This document shows positions 33,664 through 42,851 of a DNA stretch of 64,000 nucleotides, piece by piece. Position numbers and translations under genes: made by a program. The notes below the pieces were generated by a model that did not search any database, was not told the origin of the DNA, and worked only from the letters and a program-made list of their open reading frames with translations. How positions within the stretch are numbered: the stretch's first letter is position 1; each line of letters begins with the position of its first letter. The stretch comes from Filimonas lacunae (GTDB lineage Bacteria; Bacteroidota; Bacteroidia; Chitinophagales; Chitinophagaceae), in assembly GCF_002355595.1 (NCBI RefSeq), contig NZ_AP017422.1:6700823-6764822 (forward strand), written 5' to 3'.

Positions 33664-34881
33664 TTATTCCAGTTTCAAAAACTTCAACCGCACAGCAGTC
33701 ACCTTACAGTACTGCCCGGTAGAGCTATTGCCGGCGAGTGTGGCCGCCAGGCCCAATGTCACCACCTGCTCATCCGGCAGGGTGAAAGACACCTGCTTGG
33801 TACCGGGTGTAACAAAGGCAATATTGCCCAGTGGCGGGCTGGCGGTGAAAGTAGTGATATCAGGTAAGGCAGTGCCCAGGGCCGCAACCACATACATGGC
33901 GCCCGAACTGCTACAGGCATCCACTACCGCCTCAAATACATATTTACCTGGGGGCAGGGTTACCGTCTGGTATATTTTTCCTTCCGTTACATTGGGCAAG
34001 CCCCAGCCTGCTTCAAACGACAACACGCCCACATTCGACCGCAGCTCGTAACCTCCATACCCCGATGCATTTTTCACCGGGCTGTTGGTGGTCCAGTTGG
34101 CCAGTATGCCCCAGCGCTTGGCATCCCACGAAGAATAGTTGAACGGGCCGCCCGTATTGGCCAGGTATTGTTTGGTTACATTCATTAACACATTCACCGT
34201 TTGATAGCCGGTGTAAAAAGTATCAATGCTTAAGCTATCGGGTAAAAACAGTGTGCGGTAGGTAAAGGTGGTGCCATACTTATAAGGCTTTAACACCGTA
34301 TCAACAATAGCAATAGGCACCCGAACGGTTTGCAGCACGCCAAAAGTATCGGTGAAGGTGACATCGCTGGCAAACACCCCGCTGGTTAAATCCATACCGC
34401 CCCATGAGACAGAAGTTTTGGCACTCCCATCCAGCTCGCTGTTGTTAACAGGCCGGTTAATTAAAAACGCCTGGTAACGCTCGCCATACGCCGTACCCGT
34501 ACCATTCACTATTACCGATTTACGCTGAAAGGTATCGTAGGTAACTACTTCAAAACTATGCACGCCTTCTTCCAGGTTTTCAATCAACTGCGATAAGGTA
34601 TCTACCCCATGGGTTCTGGCCACCGGCACCAGCACCGAATCTTTACGGCTATCCCAGTATATTTTACACGACACAATATTCGGATCGGCTATAAACAAGC
34701 CCTTTACCAGCACCCGGTTACGGCCGGAGTATATTTTTAAGGAATCTAATTTTCCCGCATAGGCTATTTCCCCGCCTTCGGCATACTTGCGGTATTCATC
34801 CATTTTAGAACAGGCTGCTAACTGCAGGCACACAAAGGCCAGCAGCAGCAGGTATATCCCGGTAGAATAATTCTTTTTCAT
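33664..34881 (-). CDS. DUF4998/DUF5013-type surface lipoprotein of the glycan locus
   Basis: The ATG at 34881 (MKKNYSTGIYLLLLAF) starts a signal peptide with a lipobox near 'LQLAACSK' (Cys about residue 24), giving 405 residues; the longer frame would overlap the upstream gene. An N-terminal Ig-like DUF4998 region with 'YAGKLDSLKIYSGRNRVLVKG' style strands is followed by a C-terminal region with 'GYGGYELRSNVGVLSFEAGWG' and 'GKIYQTVTLPPGKYVFEAVV', typical of DUF5013 carbohydrate-binding lipoproteins downstream of SusCD. It probably binds the glycan at the cell surface. Confidence 0.85.
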   Translation of the reverse strand: MKKNYSTGIYLLLLAFVCLQLAACSKMDEYRKYAEGGEIAYAGKLDSLKIYSGRNRVLVKGLFIADPNIVSCKIYWDSRKDSVLVPVARTHGVDTLSQLIENLEEGVHSFEVVTYDTFQRKSVIVNGTGTAYGERYQAFLINRPVNNSELDGSAKTSVSWGGMDLTSGVFASDVTFTDTFGVLQTVRVPIAIVDTVLKPYKYGTTFTYRTLFLPDSLSIDTFYTGYQTVNVLMNVTKQYLANTGGPFNYSSWDAKRWGILANWTTNSPVKNASGYGGYELRSNVGVLSFEAGWGLPNVTEGKIYQTVTLPPGKYVFEAVVDACSSSGAMYVVAALGTALPDITTFTASPPLGNIAFVTPGTKQVSFTLPDEQVVTLGLAATLAGNSSTGQYCKVTAVRLKFLKLE

Positions 34882-34915
34882 CTTACTGTTTTTAGCATCA
34901 ACAAATAGGCAGTTA

Positions 34916-36136
34916 TTAACGGGCATCGCCATACACCTGCACTTCCGATATCATGGGAAACGTGGTGCCTACCCAGTTTTCTTTACACCGCACACGCAGG
35001 TAGCGCATTTTAGGCACATCAATGCGAAAGTCCCAGCTAAAGCCTGCATAAGCCATATCGTAATCTTCTGTGGTTTGTATGCCATAGGCGCTGCCCGAAG
35101 GTTTTACCTCGGTAAACTCGCCCAGCAAAGTCCAGCTATCCCAGCTGCCATCCGTAGCAGGATTGGCCGAGCCCCATACCTCAAAACGCTTCATACACCC
35201 CCGGTAGTAATAAATACGGCCGTTGTTCAGATATTCGGGGTAATCCCATATCACAATGCGGCTGAGTTGCGCCAGCTGCCCCAGGTCGAACGTAAAACTT
35301 TGCGGGGCCAGGTTGGTAGGCGTACCAGCCAAACAACTGGGCCAGTTAATGATATCTCCATCCCATATTTTAGGAATGCCTACCCCGGCAGTACCTGACG
35401 ACGAATTGGTCATGGGTGCATCGCCCGGCCATATTACCGGTGTCATGGTTTTATAATTGCTTTTAGGCAAAGCCGCTTCATACAAGGGCGTGAGTGTAGT
35501 AAACAACGTATCAGTGCTGTTTAAAAAACGGTCGCGCACAAACACCGCCAGCTTGGTGGCTTTAATACTTAAACCCCGGATAGGCTGGTTAATAGAATCG
35601 GTAGAAGTATAAATACCTCTCAGTAACACATACTCATACGTAGTATCTACCATAGCTATAATAGACACATTGGCGCGCACCGGGTTTTTAGAAATAATCC
35701 GCACGCCGGCAAAATCGGCCAGCACTTTTAAATTGCGGTACACCGCCCATATCGGGTTTTCCAACGGCTTCACCGTAATGGCTACCGGCTCTGATGCTAC
35801 CTCAGATTTATTCACTGCATACAATGTAATCACGTGTGGCAACGTATCGCCAAAGCCATCCACCACCAGGGTGTTGGTATACTGCGAAGCTTTTACTTCC
35901 CTTTTTACCCCCGAGCGCAAATCATATACGGCTTTCACATAAGCCAGGTCGGGATTGCCAGGCAAAGTATAGGTAAGCGTAGCCTGCCCATTCTCGTTTA
36001 CAATACCAATGTTGCTCACTTTGCCCGGCGTACCGCTGCTGCTGTTGAGCGGCTTTTGTACATCTTCCTTACAGGCCGTTACTGCGCAAGCCAGTAGTAT
36101 GTATATATAAGTGGATAAGAATAATACCTTTTTCAT
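34916..36136 (-). CDS. DUF4959/DUF5126/DUF5000-type surface lipoprotein of the glycan locus
   Basis: The ATG at 36136 (MKKVLFLSTYIYILLACAV) begins a lipoprotein signal with cysteine in 'VTACKED', 406 residues; the longer frame to 36313 runs into the SusD gene and is rejected. Three segments are seen: an N-terminal DUF4959-like domain ('PGKVSNIGIVNENGQATLTYTLP'), a middle DUF5126-like domain ('ANVSIIAMVDTTYEYVL'), and a C-terminal DUF5000/discoidin-like domain ('QSFTFDLGQLAQLSRIVIWDYPE', 'RYLRVRCKENW'). This domain set is common immediately after SusD in Bacteroidota glycan loci and is thought to bind carbohydrate. Function is inferred from family context. Confidence 0.85.
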   Translation of the reverse strand: MKKVLFLSTYIYILLACAVTACKEDVQKPLNSSSGTPGKVSNIGIVNENGQATLTYTLPGNPDLAYVKAVYDLRSGVKREVKASQYTNTLVVDGFGDTLPHVITLYAVNKSEVASEPVAITVKPLENPIWAVYRNLKVLADFAGVRIISKNPVRANVSIIAMVDTTYEYVLLRGIYTSTDSINQPIRGLSIKATKLAVFVRDRFLNSTDTLFTTLTPLYEAALPKSNYKTMTPVIWPGDAPMTNSSSGTAGVGIPKIWDGDIINWPSCLAGTPTNLAPQSFTFDLGQLAQLSRIVIWDYPEYLNNGRIYYYRGCMKRFEVWGSANPATDGSWDSWTLLGEFTEVKPSGSAYGIQTTEDYDMAYAGFSWDFRIDVPKMRYLRVRCKENWVGTTFPMISEVQVYGDAR

Positions 36137-36162
36137 GTAACCTCGTTTTAAATGAATGCACA

Positions 36163-38070
36163 TTACCAGCCCGGGTTTTGCACCAGGTTGGGATTTACGG
36201 TAAAGTTGTACTGTTTGATGGGCCACAGATAATCGCGTGGCGCCACAAACTGTTGCTGGTAAACAGCACGCGGCTGGTAATACGAAAGCGCAGTGCTTTG
36301 ATAAATACTCCACCCGGTAATAGGCTGGTTTAACAGTTGCACCGCATCTTTCCAGCGACGTAAATCCCAGAAGCGGCTGCCTTCAAAAGCCAGCTCTATA
36401 CCACGCTCTTGTTTAATAATAGCCCGCATGCCCTCTTTAGTGGTGAATTTGGTGGGGTTGTTAGAGAAGTTGGTCCATGCTTCTTCAATAGCAGGAATAC
36501 CCGCACGGGCACGTATCTTATTCAGGTAAGTGAACTCTTCGGCTACCGGCGCGCCGTTGGCTTCGTTCAATGCTTCTGCATACAGCAGGTACAGATCGGC
36601 CAGCCGCACCTCGGGCCATTCATAAAACCGGACAGAAGAGGCTGAATTGGTAGCAGAAAAATTCCAGTCTACCAGCTTCTTAATAAAGTAACCCGTTTCG
36701 TTATAAAAACCTTCGGTACCATTATTACCAAACTGCGTAAACTTGGCCTGCATTACATAAGTGCCTTCATCGGTGCCGGTAGGACTATTATACATATACC
36801 ATACACCACCATCAAAACCCAGGTCGGCATAAAAACGTGGCTCCCTGTCAAAGTTCAGACGGGCAGTAGTATAATTTTCTCCTATATAAAACCGCTCGTC
36901 GTGTGTGCCTATGCGCAACTGTGACAGATTGCTAAAGTCCAGCGTTTTATCCTCATTAATAGGCACTCCGTTTTTAGTATAAAACAGCTGCGCCATTTTT
37001 AAAGGAGCCGCAAACTGCCCGTACGACAACTTGGAATTGCCGCCCGACACTAGCACACCCATGCAAATAGCCTGTAATTCCCAGGCCAGGCTATTGCTTA
37101 AGCCCCATACCCTTTCGCTGTTCCATCTTTCGGTAATAGCATTACGTATGCTCATTTGCCGCTTAGTGGTATCCGATAATGTCATAGCTGCCCCCGGAAA
37201 CTCATACAACTTCATCCCTACACCTTCACAAGCATCTACTGCTGCCTTACAGGCACTGGCTGCCAGCTGCCATTTAGCAGCACTGTAGGTGGCAGAAAAC
37301 ATGCTGGCTCCATCTTTATTTTTAAATCCGGCATAATCGGCATTACCATTAAACAAAGGGCTGGCAGCCATTACCAGCAGTTTAGCTTTCACAGATAAAG
37401 CAATAGGTTTGGTAACACGGCCTAATTCATTAGCGGTTTCGGTAATCATATCCGGTAGCTTTACGGCGGCACTGTCCAGCAGATTACTGATATAGGTTAC
37501 ACACGAATCAAAAGGCACACGGCTTACCTTTACTTCATCAGGCGAAGCATATACCGGGATATTTTTATCGGTAACAGGTATAGGGCCATACATGCGCAAT
37601 AACACGTAATGATAATAAGCCTTTAAAAATTGCACCTCCCCTATCCAGCGCATTCTTTCATCCAGGGTAAGATCAGGTACCTTACTCAGGTCTGTAACAT
37701 TCTCCAGGAATGTATTACATACACGAATAGCCTTGGGAATATTATCCCATTGATTTTGCCAGGGGTTGTTTACGTTCTGGTTACCCAACGCTATATACCA
37801 CGAAGTAGCGCCACTGATAGTACCCAGCTGTGTTTTGGGCAACCATATTTCATCACCGCCGGTAAAACCAATATTACCCGTGGCCGTGCCATCTTGTGGC
37901 AGGTACGAATAACAGGTAAACAAATACTTTTCTGCTTCAATGCGCAAAGCAAAAGCGTTATCAATAGTGGCTACATTATCAGGCACCACATTCAGGTATT
38001 TTTTACAGGAGGAAAAAAATACCTGCACCAGCAACAGCAAAGTGGTTATAGCAATTATTTTATGTTTCAT
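36163..38070 (-). CDS. SusD/RagB-family nutrient-binding outer-membrane lipoprotein
   Basis: A 635-residue lipoprotein (lipobox in 'VFFSSCKKYLNVVPDN', cysteine at about 22). The SusD fold is shown by the TPR-like N-terminal half with 'RWIGEVQFLKAYYHYVLLRMYGPIPV' in contiguous motifs, and the C-terminal 'EWPEVRLADLYLLYAEALNEANG' and 'IKQERGIELAFEGSRFWDLRRWKDA' signatures. SusD proteins form a lid over the SusC channel and bind oligosaccharides. It begins 37 bp after the SusC stop, the standard pair order. Confidence 0.97.
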   Translation of the reverse strand: MKHKIIAITTLLLLVQVFFSSCKKYLNVVPDNVATIDNAFALRIEAEKYLFTCYSYLPQDGTATGNIGFTGGDEIWLPKTQLGTISGATSWYIALGNQNVNNPWQNQWDNIPKAIRVCNTFLENVTDLSKVPDLTLDERMRWIGEVQFLKAYYHYVLLRMYGPIPVTDKNIPVYASPDEVKVSRVPFDSCVTYISNLLDSAAVKLPDMITETANELGRVTKPIALSVKAKLLVMAASPLFNGNADYAGFKNKDGASMFSATYSAAKWQLAASACKAAVDACEGVGMKLYEFPGAAMTLSDTTKRQMSIRNAITERWNSERVWGLSNSLAWELQAICMGVLVSGGNSKLSYGQFAAPLKMAQLFYTKNGVPINEDKTLDFSNLSQLRIGTHDERFYIGENYTTARLNFDREPRFYADLGFDGGVWYMYNSPTGTDEGTYVMQAKFTQFGNNGTEGFYNETGYFIKKLVDWNFSATNSASSVRFYEWPEVRLADLYLLYAEALNEANGAPVAEEFTYLNKIRARAGIPAIEEAWTNFSNNPTKFTTKEGMRAIIKQERGIELAFEGSRFWDLRRWKDAVQLLNQPITGWSIYQSTALSYYQPRAVYQQQFVAPRDYLWPIKQYNFTVNPNLVQNPGW

Positions 38071-38107
38071 AACAATTCTATTTATAGATAAACAAGGGGA
38101 AGTGGTG

Positions 38108-41100
38108 CTATAATGCCATGTTTACACCAATGTTAAACACACGCTGCAAAGGATACCCCAGGCCATTACCCCCCATTTCCACATCCCATAATTTAAAGGA
38201 AGAAAACGTATACAGGTTGCTGCCATTGGCATAAATGCGGGTAGCGCCAATGCCCCATTTACGCAACACGTGCTGCGGCACATTAAAACCAACTTCCACT
38301 GTTTTCAGGCGTAAAAACTTACCATTACGCAGCCACCAGCTGGAAGTTTGATTGTTATTAGCTACAAAAAAATTACTGAGCCTTGGCCACAACGCATAGC
38401 TATTGCGATTGTCTTCACTCCAGTGGTTTTTAGCCAGCACATCCAGCAAGCCATTTTGCGCGCCGCCATTAATTACAAAAGGAGAAATGTTTTCAGGATT
38501 GATAAAGAAAGAAGAACGGGCCGATCCCTGGAAAAAAGCGCTGATATCCAAAGCCCCATGCCCTACCGAAAACCCAAAGCCATATACTATTTCAGGCGTA
38601 GTAGGATAACCCAGCGGTATTACATCATTGCTGGTAATGCGGCCATCTTTATCCATATCATGATACTTCAAATCGCCCCCCATCACCTTTTGCACACTGC
38701 TAAAGCTTTGCAAAGGCGAGTTGGCCGCTTCGGCATCATCGTTAAATAAACGCTCGGCCAGGTAGCCAAAGGTTTGTTTGATACTATGCCCGGCACGGTA
38801 TAAATACGACAGGTTATCGCCCCATACCGGCTCGTCGTACACCGTCATTTTATTAGAGGCATAGGTAAAGTTGGCCCGGGTTTGTATCCACCATTTATTA
38901 CCCAGCTCTTTATTGAAGTCGGCCGAAATATCTACCCCCTTGCTTTCCACCTTTCCAATATTCGCCGACACTCCCGCCTCCAGCCCCATAGTGGTAGGTA
39001 CATAGGAACGTGGCATCAGAATATTGCTGCGGTTTTGACGGTAAGCATCTATCACAATGTTCAGCGAACGCAACAGGGTAATATCGGCACCAAGGTTTAT
39101 TTGCTTGCTCAGCTCCCAGGTAATCTGGTCATTGGCATAACGGGAAATGCTCACACCAGGACGGCCATACAGGTAATCCTGCCCAAACTGAGCGCCATAC
39201 CCGCTGTTGTTCATGTTTACATTGCTCATGTAAAAGAACCTGTCCGAGCTTGCGCCAATCTGGTCGTTCCCCACCAGGCCGTAAGTAGCCCTTAGTTTTA
39301 ACCTCGACACTACAGGGGTAAGTGGCTCAAAAAAGCGTTCGCTGGAAATATTGTAACCCACTCCTACAGAGGGGAACAGTCCAAAACGGTTATTGGCCGA
39401 AAAACGTTCCGACCCATTATAACCGAAATTAAATTCCATCATATAACGATTATCATATCCATAGGTAAAACGGCCCGATACTCCCATGTTACGACCCGGC
39501 AGGGAAGCCTGCAAGTCGCCGGCATTCGCAGTCTGATAACTGCGCATAATGCCTATTACCATACCCGACACAGCATGTACGCTGTTAAACAGGCGGCTAT
39601 AGTTAATGGCCCCCTCGGCATAAAAGGTAGTGTTCAATACTTTATTGCCTTCGTTATAGCTCAGGTATTCGGTGCCTACAGCGCCTATAGAAGTGCTGGA
39701 ACCATCGTTTAACGGAATCAGCTTTTCTATGCCCTTACCATCAATGGTACTGGGTGAATAGAAAAACGGATTGTATTGCCGCGCCAGATCGAAGTAAGAA
39801 TAGCGGTTGGTATACGCCATACCACGTATGTTCAACCCCTGGGCAATAACGCTTAAATCCTGCTTTAACTCTACCTGCGCCAGCATGGTACTGCTTTTAT
39901 ACTGCTGGTAGCCCGAAATAGTGGAAGCATAGGGGTTGATATACAAACTTTTGGTACCCGGTATTAAGGCATTGCCAAACAAAGGGTGTTTGGCCAAAGG
40001 CATATACGAAGCAGGATATACCGCCGGGAACATTACCGGGTTCGACCATATAGCCCTGCGAAAAGCCACCTGGCCACCATTGATACGATTGCCATTATCA
40101 TCATAACCACCTACCGGGCCGCTGTAATCATCAAACTGGCCATAAAGCCGGATGATAGCTTCGGTAGTTTTGGTAAACTTAAAGTTAACGTTGCTTCTGA
40201 TGGCATAGTTACGCAGCTTAATGTTATTGCTGAAGCTGTTCAGCTCATTGCCTTTTAAAAGTCCGTTATCCACATTATAGGTGCCGGAAAGATAATATTG
40301 CGCATTAGGCGCACCACCCGAAACGTTGAGATTAAACCGCTGGTTGGCGGTATAGTCTTTTATCAGTTGTTGAATCCAGTTGTTACTGGGATATAACAGC
40401 GGATTATCGCCCGCTTCGGTATGGTCTATTTTATTCTGCGAATAAGGCAATAGTTGCTCCGGTGTTCTGGTAAGCACCGCCTCATTGGCCAGCTTCATGT
40501 AAGTGATGTTATCGGAGAAACCGAAGTTGCGGGTGTTGGTAGAAATAGAATTTTCGGCCCGGAAACCGAATTTGGTTTTACCCGATTCACCTCTTTTGGT
40601 AATCACCAGCACCACTCCATTCGCGCCCCTTGCCCCATACACGGCGGCAGCGGTAGCATCTTTCAACACCGAAAAAGAAGCAATATCATCCGGCTGCAAA
40701 CGCGCCAGGTCGGTACTGCTCGATTCTACGCCATCTATCAGAATCAGCGGATCTACCTTGCCCGAACCAAACGAGCCCAGGCCCCTGATAAAAAACGAAG
40801 CATTGTCGGCCCCCGGCTCTCCACTTTGCTGGTAAGCAATCAAACCCGCTATTCTACCGGCCAGCATGGTAGTAAGGTTGCCTGTTGGCCCTTTCAGCTC
40901 TTTGGGGTTGATGGTGGTAACCGAGCTTACCATGCTTATTTTACGCTGAGTGCCATAGCCCACTACTGCTACATCATTTAAACCATTGTCTTCCAGGGTT
41001 AGCTTTACCTCTATCAGTGTGCGGCTTTGTATGGCCACTTCGTATGGCTTATACCCTACAAATGAAAACACCAGCGTATCGCCGGCAGCTGCCCTGATGG

Positions 41101-41314
41101 AGTAAAAACCTTTTTCGTTGGTGCGGGCAATGATTTTAGGAGCAGATTTGGCCCTTACAATGGCTCCTTCTAACAGTGCAGAATCGGAACTTACGGTTCC
41201 TGTAATCAATAGCCGGTTATCCTGGGCGCCGGCAGGTAACGCTCCATAACCCACTATCAAACAAAACAACAGGATAAAACGTATCCGTTTTTCCCAAAAG
41301 CAGTTGCTGGTCAT
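38108..41314 (-). CDS. SusC/RagA-family TonB-dependent glycan transporter
   Basis: A 1068-residue outer-membrane protein. A signal peptide (to about residue 30) precedes a carboxypeptidase-like regulatory domain (about 36-112, 'ITGTVSSDSALLEGAIVRAK', 'GFYSIRAAAGDTLVFSFVGYKPYEV'). A plug domain follows with the SusC signature 'ARLQPDDIASFSVLKDATAAAVYGARGANGVVLVITKRG' split across motifs (about 205-245), and a 22-strand barrel ends in a short aromatic-rich C-terminus. It imports oligosaccharides using the TonB system. There is no STN domain at its N-terminus, consistent with HTCS rather than sigma/anti-sigma control. First gene of the glycan operon. Confidence 0.97.
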   Translation of the reverse strand: MTSNCFWEKRIRFILLFCLIVGYGALPAGAQDNRLLITGTVSSDSALLEGAIVRAKSAPKIIARTNEKGFYSIRAAAGDTLVFSFVGYKPYEVAIQSRTLIEVKLTLEDNGLNDVAVVGYGTQRKISMVSSVTTINPKELKGPTGNLTTMLAGRIAGLIAYQQSGEPGADNASFFIRGLGSFGSGKVDPLILIDGVESSSTDLARLQPDDIASFSVLKDATAAAVYGARGANGVVLVITKRGESGKTKFGFRAENSISTNTRNFGFSDNITYMKLANEAVLTRTPEQLLPYSQNKIDHTEAGDNPLLYPSNNWIQQLIKDYTANQRFNLNVSGGAPNAQYYLSGTYNVDNGLLKGNELNSFSNNIKLRNYAIRSNVNFKFTKTTEAIIRLYGQFDDYSGPVGGYDDNGNRINGGQVAFRRAIWSNPVMFPAVYPASYMPLAKHPLFGNALIPGTKSLYINPYASTISGYQQYKSSTMLAQVELKQDLSVIAQGLNIRGMAYTNRYSYFDLARQYNPFFYSPSTIDGKGIEKLIPLNDGSSTSIGAVGTEYLSYNEGNKVLNTTFYAEGAINYSRLFNSVHAVSGMVIGIMRSYQTANAGDLQASLPGRNMGVSGRFTYGYDNRYMMEFNFGYNGSERFSANNRFGLFPSVGVGYNISSERFFEPLTPVVSRLKLRATYGLVGNDQIGASSDRFFYMSNVNMNNSGYGAQFGQDYLYGRPGVSISRYANDQITWELSKQINLGADITLLRSLNIVIDAYRQNRSNILMPRSYVPTTMGLEAGVSANIGKVESKGVDISADFNKELGNKWWIQTRANFTYASNKMTVYDEPVWGDNLSYLYRAGHSIKQTFGYLAERLFNDDAEAANSPLQSFSSVQKVMGGDLKYHDMDKDGRITSNDVIPLGYPTTPEIVYGFGFSVGHGALDISAFFQGSARSSFFINPENISPFVINGGAQNGLLDVLAKNHWSEDNRNSYALWPRLSNFFVANNNQTSSWWLRNGKFLRLKTVEVGFNVPQHVLRKWGIGATRIYANGSNLYTFSSFKLWDVEMGGNGLGYPLQRVFNIGVNMAL

Positions 41315-41419
41315 AGTTAACCCGTTTTATATGAACAAATAATCTGCATAAAGCAAAAAATAAATGCTCACTGCCCACGGGGCTAAATTCAGCTTTCAAC
41401 AGGGGTAAATCCGGTTTGT

Positions 41420-42253
41420 TTACCGGGCGTCGGGTATGCGTTGCAACATCTTCTTCAAGGTCTCTTCCAGCATGTAAATACGCGCTTCCGTATCTGCCAC
41501 GCGGGTAAAAATTTCGGCCGGGGCACGCATCTGCCGGCTCATAAAAGCAATACCGTACCACACCTCCAGCACATCTTCGGGATGTACTACAATAGGTGGA
41601 AACTCTTCGCGATGGCGGTAGTTATCCGATTTTAAAATCAGTTTATTATCACGGGTAATCCGGTTCAATACTCTTTTTACCACCACCCCATCCTGGCGGG
41701 TTACTATCACATACACCCTGTCGTCGCGTATATCGTTGAGGTTTTCTACAAACTGGGTGATCAGTACGTCGTTATCATCAAAGGTGGGATGCATGCTTAA
41801 ACCTGATACCTCAAACATGCGGTAAGTGCCGGTGGCAAAACCCGGTAAACGGTAATTGGGCAGGGAGGCAACATAAGAAGGATCGTCATACCCATTCAGG
41901 TAACCCGCCCGGGCCCTTCCCGGCACCATTACCATGTTTTCATTCCCCGAATTATCCACCGTTACTACCTGCGGCATACGCAACAGGGTATTGGCGGGGT
42001 TGCCAATGGCGGGCGTTGTGGCTTGTTCTTTTAAAAGATGTACATCATCGGCCAGGTTATGCACCAGCAACATATTGAGCGAAACGCCAAAAAAGCTGGC
42101 AATGCTAACTATTTGATCAATATTGGGTTGCGACACCCCCATCTCATAATTGTTCCAGGTGGTGCGCTTAATGCCAAGCGCATCCAGCATTTCGGCCTGT
42201 TTCAGGCCTTTGAATTTTCTGAGAAACTGAATGTTGGATGCAAAATGGTTCAT
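41420..42253 (-). CDS. XRE-family S24 (LexA/CI-like) transcriptional repressor
   Basis: The ATG at 42253 gives 277 residues. The N-terminal helix-turn-helix (about 5-60) includes 'LKQAEMLDALGIKRTTWNNYE'-type sequence in two adjacent helices. The C-terminal S24 domain has an A-G cleavage-like pair in 'RARAGYLNG' (A116-G117), a nucleophile serine in 'SGLSMHPTF' (S153) and a general-base lysine in 'GVVVKRVLN' (K193), so self-cleavage looks possible. A short coiled tail follows. Such repressors often govern stress-induced or mobile functions. It is divergent from a DnaA-domain-IV-like gene, with operator-like repeats between them, and sits inside the glycan locus between SusC and its regulator gene. 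Target genes are inferred. Confidence 0.9.
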   Translation of the reverse strand: MNHFASNIQFLRKFKGLKQAEMLDALGIKRTTWNNYEMGVSQPNIDQIVSIASFFGVSLNMLLVHNLADDVHLLKEQATTPAIGNPANTLLRMPQVVTVDNSGNENMVMVPGRARAGYLNGYDDPSYVASLPNYRLPGFATGTYRMFEVSGLSMHPTFDDNDVLITQFVENLNDIRDDRVYVIVTRQDGVVVKRVLNRITRDNKLILKSDNYRHREEFPPIVVHPEDVLEVWYGIAFMSRQMRAPAEIFTRVADTEARIYMLEETLKKMLQRIPDAR

Positions 42254-42278
42254 ACACAAAAATAAAAAAATTTAAAAT

Positions 42279-42431
42279 TTGGACTAATTAAATTAGCAAA
42301 GCCAATTATTTAGTCATATCTTTGCTAAGCAATCGGAAAAGGAACACAAAGATGCAGCCAAAAGTCCAACAAAATGACATTTTGACCAATTTTGTGTCAC
42401 AACCTTGGACAATTAAGATTAGCAAGGCAAA
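42279..42431. promoter_or_regulatory. Operator-like repeat array between S24 repressor and DnaA-like gene
   Basis: Two near-identical 27-bp direct copies (42279-42305 and 42405-42431, both beginning TTGGAC and containing TTAGCAA[A/G]G) flank the region. Inside, TTAGCAAAG (42293-42301) and CTTTGCTAA (42320-42328) form a perfect 9-bp inverted repeat. CTAATT-A-AATTAG (42284-42296) and CAAAATG-A-CATTTTG (42370-42384) are further palindromes. They overlap the -7 box at 42317-42324, as expected for a repressor site. The binding protein is inferred to be the adjacent S24 repressor. Confidence 0.7.
42317..42324 (+). promoter_or_regulatory. -7 box TATCTTTG for the DnaA-like gene
   Basis: An exact TAnnTTTG match. 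A TTAG at 42293-42296, 20 bp upstream, approximates the -33 TTTG. The inverted repeat half CTTTGCTAA overlaps this box, so binding there would block transcription. Confidence 0.55.
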
Positions 42432-42448
42432 AGAAAGATCCAATATAT

Positions 42449-42844
42449 ATGAAAAGAGTAAACCCAATTCCTGGTATTCACGACTGGTTTTATGAACACA
42501 AAGGCGTTTACACCTTACATGAAATCTTACAACAAACCTGTAAAGCCTTTCACGTTTCGGAGGACATAATTACAGAAGGAAAAAGTGTAAGATGGATAGT
42601 TTCGATACGACAAGTGTTCTGCTATTTCGCCAGCCATTTAACAGAAGAAAAATGGACAACCATTGGTGAGTTTATCAACACAGATCATGCTACCGCTATC
42701 CGTGGCGCTAAAAAAATAAGCGACTACCTGGATACCGCTGATGACATCACAATAGAAAAAGTAAAAAGAGTATATCACTATTTTCAAATACTCAACAACA
42801 GCATGGAAGCACACGCTAACAAAAGATATGCTGCTGTTTGCTAA
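42449..42844 (+). CDS. Orphan DnaA domain-IV-like DNA-binding protein
   Basis: The ATG at 42449 (MKRVNPIPGIHDW) gives 131 residues; the longer frame begins with TTG. Residues 50-95 match the DNA-binding domain IV of DnaA: 'VSIRQVFCYFASHLTEEKW' for the first helices and 'INTDHATAIRGAKKI' (76-90), equivalent to the DnaA GxRDHTTVxxAxxKI signature, with R of RDH changed (TDH). No AAA+ domain is present. Small proteins with this domain occur in Bacteroidota and some mobile elements; they may bind DnaA-box-like DNA. It is divergent from the S24 repressor gene. Confidence 0.82.
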   Translation: MKRVNPIPGIHDWFYEHKGVYTLHEILQQTCKAFHVSEDIITEGKSVRWIVSIRQVFCYFASHLTEEKWTTIGEFINTDHATAIRGAKKISDYLDTADDITIEKVKRVYHYFQILNNSMEAHANKRYAAVC

Positions 42845-42851
42845 CCAGTTT

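Noticed and set aside
36137-36313. N-terminal extension of the DUF4959/5126/5000 lipoprotein
   Set aside because: Runs into the SusD gene and lacks a signal peptide; the internal ATG at 36136 starts a lipoprotein signal.
41420-42844. Intact prophage
   Set aside because: Only a repressor-like and a DnaA-like gene are present; no integrase, terminase, capsid or att-like flanking repeats were seen.
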